Source: Hydrogenophaga sp. (lineage in GTDB: Bacteria; Pseudomonadota; Gammaproteobacteria; Burkholderiales; Burkholderiaceae_C). From it: 64,000 nucleotides of DNA. The position numbers and the translations under genes are program-made. Under the pieces are notes generated by a model, which made no database searches, was not told the DNA's origin, and saw only the letters and a list, made by a program, of their open reading frames with translations. Shown in pieces: positions 61,949-64,000 of the stretch (position 1 is its first letter; the number at the start of each line of letters is the position of its first letter). The stretch spans positions 1-64,000 of the forward strand of contig NZ_JAUSOO010000129.1 in assembly GCF_030656115.1 (NCBI RefSeq). The letters are read 5' to 3'.

Positions 61949-62725
61949 TCAGCGCCCGGTGAACACGGGTGGGCGTTTCTCCCGAAAGGCGGCTTGGGCT
62001 TCCCGGGCGTCATCCGTCTTGGCGATCTGCCCCGTCATGTCCTGCTCGTAGCGGTAGCCATCGCGCAGGCTCATGTCTTCGATCACATTCAAGGTGTGTT
62101 TGCCCATCCTGGTGGACACCGGGCTTTTTGCCGCGATGGTGTGGGCAATGGCCATGGCGGTCGGCATCAGTTCGTCGGCCGCCACGCACGCTTCCACGAT
62201 GCCCAGTCGGTACAGCTCCGCACCATCGACACGCATGCCGGTGAGTGCCATCCGGCGCAGGCGCGAATGCTGGAAAAGGCGCATCGCATGGCGGCACCCG
62301 CCCAGCAGCCCGACATCCACCTCCGGCAGGCCCAACGATGCTTTTTCAGACGCCACCAGGATGTCTGCCGAAGCACACATCGCCAGCCCCGAGCCAAGCG
62401 CTGCGCCGTTGATCGCCACGATCACCGGCTTGGCGCATTCACGGATGGCGTGGAAGCACTCGCGGGTGCGGCGCGAATGGGCCATCAGATCCCCCGGCCC
62501 TTTGATGACGTCTGCGCGCCCTTTGAGGTCGGCGCCGGCGCAGAACACCTTGCCCGCCGCCGTCAGCACGACCACACGAACGCCGTCCATCTCGGAGACG
62601 CGGTCCAGCGCCAGGGTGAGCTCGTCGTTGAGCGTGCGCGTCAGCGCGTTGACGGGCGGCGCATTCATGGTGAGCACGGCCACGTGGTCGGCGATCTGCA
62701 CCTGCAGTTGGGTCAAGTCATTCAT
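61949..62725 (-). CDS. Enoyl-CoA hydratase/isomerase family protein
   Basis: This 258-residue crotonase-fold protein has the oxyanion-hole motifs FCAGADLKGRA (about 62) and AALGSGLAMCASADILVAS (about 108). The acid/base position is in GLPEVDVGLLGG (about 132). Family members hydrate or isomerise enoyl-CoA. The neighbouring fumarylacetoacetate hydrolase and flavin monooxygenase suggest aromatic breakdown, but the substrate is not defined. It starts at ATG 62725; the gap to the upstream hydrolase is 13 bp, so they are co-transcribed. Confidence 0.88.
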   Translation of the reverse strand: MNDLTQLQVQIADHVAVLTMNAPPVNALTRTLNDELTLALDRVSEMDGVRVVVLTAAGKVFCAGADLKGRADVIKGPGDLMAHSRRTRECFHAIRECAKPVIVAINGAALGSGLAMCASADILVASEKASLGLPEVDVGLLGGCRHAMRLFQHSRLRRMALTGMRVDGAELYRLGIVEACVAADELMPTAMAIAHTIAAKSPVSTRMGKHTLNVIEDMSLRDGYRYEQDMTGQIAKTDDAREAQAAFREKRPPVFTGR

Positions 62726-62738
62726 GGCACGGCTCCTG

Positions 62739-63602
62739 TCAGGGTTCGGAAATCACACGGTTTTCAATGGCACCCAGGCCATCGATCTCGACCCGGACAA
62801 CGTCGCCGGGCTGCAGGAACTTCGGCGGCGTGAAGCCGAAGCCCGCCCCACTGCTTGTTCCCGTGGCGATCAGGTCCCCCGGCTCCAGCGTCATGACGGA
62901 CGACAGCTCGGCGATCTGGGCGCGGATGTCGTACACCATGCCACCGGTGTTGAGCTGCTGCCGCAGCTCGCCGTTGACGAACAGGCGCAGCGGCAGGTCG
63001 TGGGGATCGGCAATTTCGTCGGCGGTGGTCAGCCACGGCCCCATGGGTCCGTGGGTGTCGAACGACTTGCCCAGCGTCCATTGCGGCGTCCGGCGCTGCC
63101 AGTCGCGGCAGGTCACGTCGTTCATCACCAGATAGCCTGCGACGAAGTCCAGGGCGTTCTCTGGCGACACATGGCGAGCGCGTTTCCCGATCACCACACC
63201 GAGTTCGCCCTCGTAGTCCAGGGCGTTCGACACCCTGGGCAAGTTGATCGGGTCGAACGGACCGTTCAGGCACGACACGTTCTTGTTGAACCAGATCTGA
63301 TGCTCCGGGGCTTTGCCGCCGCGGGCCAGGATTTCGGCGACATGGTCCTGGTAGTTCAGGCCGATTGCCAGGAATTTTTGCGGCTGCTGCACCGGTGCCA
63401 GCAGTTTCACACCGTCCAGCGGGTGCGTCGCACCGCCGCTGGCCTGGGCCAAGGTCTTGAGCGCCGAGTCACCGGCGCGAAGGGCACCGAGGACCGAGGC
63501 CTCGCAAACGCCTTCGCAGGCAGAGGTCAAGTCCACGACGGTCTGGCCCACCACCTTGCCGATGGTGGGGCCGGAGCCGGCGTTGAAGGTCACGAGCTTC
63601 AT
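62739..63602 (-). CDS. Fumarylacetoacetate hydrolase family protein
   Basis: This 287-residue protein has the FAH fold. IGLNYQDHVAE (about 93) holds the catalytic His. ALDYEGELGVVIGK (about 133) carries the metal-binding Glu residues, and GYLVMNDVTCRDWQ the Asp. SGAGFGFTPPKFLQPGDVV ends the active-site lid. It hydrolyses beta-diketones or acylpyruvates. ATG 63602 overlaps the upstream gene stop by four bases. The longer frame upstream is the neighbour's C-terminus in another frame. Confidence 0.88.
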   Translation of the reverse strand: MKLVTFNAGSGPTIGKVVGQTVVDLTSACEGVCEASVLGALRAGDSALKTLAQASGGATHPLDGVKLLAPVQQPQKFLAIGLNYQDHVAEILARGGKAPEHQIWFNKNVSCLNGPFDPINLPRVSNALDYEGELGVVIGKRARHVSPENALDFVAGYLVMNDVTCRDWQRRTPQWTLGKSFDTHGPMGPWLTTADEIADPHDLPLRLFVNGELRQQLNTGGMVYDIRAQIAELSSVMTLEPGDLIATGTSSGAGFGFTPPKFLQPGDVVRVEIDGLGAIENRVISEP

Positions 63603-64000
63603 GCGGTTACTTTCATGGTTGAACGCAGTTGCCGCTGCAGGTCGTCCAGCAGCGGAGAAACGTCCGCTGGGGCGGCTGCCCCACCGAACACGTAGAAATC
63701 CGGTCGCACCAGGACGGCGGTCAGTTCCCGGCTTCGCAACCACTGCAGGGCGCTCGCACCACGGGCCTGGTCGCCAAGAACGACGGTCTGCAGTCCGATG
63801 GCCGCGGCGAACCGCTCATGGCGGGCGTCCCAAACGGGAATGGCTTGGTCGTTGTCGACGAGCAGGTGCCAGCCCGCACCGATCACATCGTCCAGAAGGC
63901 CGGTTTGCCCGCTCGTGGTCACGACGGGCTGGGGGCCGAGTTCGCCCGCCACCGAATCACGGCCTGGCTTGTGGAGCAGACCGCTTGTCAAGGTCGGGAA
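63599..64000 (-). CDS. FAD-dependent aromatic monooxygenase, C-terminal part (cut by window edge)
   Basis: The last ~133 codons of a flavin monooxygenase are visible. TLTSGLLHKPGRDSVAGELG (near the right edge) is typical of the thioredoxin-like C-terminal region of MhpA/PheA-type hydroxylases. ALQWLRSRELTAVLVRPDFYVFG is the conserved final block. The N-terminal FAD site lies outside the window. It is the first visible gene of the fumarylacetoacetate/enoyl-CoA cluster, overlapping the next gene by four bases. Substrate not known; a phenol or hydroxyphenylpropionate is the usual choice. Confidence 0.8.
   Translation of the reverse strand, partial: FPTLTSGLLHKPGRDSVAGELGPQPVVTTSGQTGLLDDVIGAGWHLLVDNDQAIPVWDARHERFAAAIGLQTVVLGDQARGASALQWLRSRELTAVLVRPDFYVFGGAAAPADVSPLLDDLQRQLRSTMKVTA

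Noticed and set aside
1-64000. tRNA and rRNA genes
   Set aside because: I looked for tRNA T-arms with CCA-type ends and for rRNA motifs and recognised none. A covariance search would be needed to exclude small RNAs.

Overview
The window is high-GC DNA of a betaproteobacterium, most likely Burkholderiales / Comamonadaceae. The basis is the putrescine gene set (MocR, PuuA, SpuC, PotFGHI, PuuC), the benzoyl-CoA epoxidase gene boxB, the minCDE order, codon use and intergenic repeat style. I could run no database search, so every name rests on motifs and family recognition.

Region by region. (1) 1-8.8 kb is a graveyard of mobile DNA. It holds a truncated group II intron maturase, mosaic fragments of a MocR gene, a Fic-fold gene, a DUF2442 gene beside a dead DUF4160 gene, a HigA fragment, and several AT-rich orphan genes all on the minus strand. 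Dispersed repeats, two attC-like sites and two broken transposases lie between them. A diverged ~190-bp direct repeat (606-799 and 8601-8795) brackets it. (2) 8.8-26 kb is a large polyamine/GABA locus. A divergent MocR regulator faces puuD, puuA-type glutamine synthetase, spuC transaminase, the PotFGHI importer, puuC dehydrogenase, gabT and a second glutamine-synthetase-like gene. A hipBA-type module sits inside it. A crystallin-repeat exported protein lies upstream. (3) 25.9-29.4 kb is a segment flanked by 43-bp direct repeats. It carries a PIN-like remnant, an orphan boxB, a DJ-1 protein and a ribbon-helix-helix protein. (4) 29.5-39.1 kb is mostly core genes: a kinase-like protein, a lipoprotein hydrolase behind a sigma-54 promoter with two matching upstream palindromes, an NtrC-type regulator and histidine kinase, an RRM RNA-binding protein, minCDE and a UbiA prenyltransferase. 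(5) 39.2-51.4 kb is a complete type I-F CRISPR-Cas locus: cas1, cas2-3, csy1-4, and an array of 38 repeats and 37 spacers. A vapBC-like pair is inserted between cas2-3 and csy1, together with a repeat-like sequence lacking the hairpin. (6) 51.4-59.8 kb is a four-gene minus-strand operon: SWIM/DUF5691 fusion, MoxR AAA+ ATPase, DUF5682 and VWA protein. Its function is not established, and it abuts the last CRISPR repeat. (7) 60.1-61.8 kb is an AbiEi/AbiEii-type toxin-antitoxin pair with an operator over its start codon. (8) 61.9-64 kb is the end of an aromatic-degradation-like cluster (enoyl-CoA hydratase, fumarylacetoacetate hydrolase, flavin monooxygenase), cut by the window edge.

How the parts work together. 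Region 2 can import putrescine and take it either by gamma-glutamylation or by direct transamination to GABA and succinate semialdehyde. Regions 5-7 form a defence island: a CRISPR system, a MoxR/VWA machine of unknown target and several toxin-antitoxin modules. The best candidate for an undescribed system is the four-gene MoxR/VWA/DUF5682/SWIM-DUF5691 operon. The best regulatory discovery is the sigma-54 promoter with two TGTC-N10-GACA sites beside a GlrR-like regulator.
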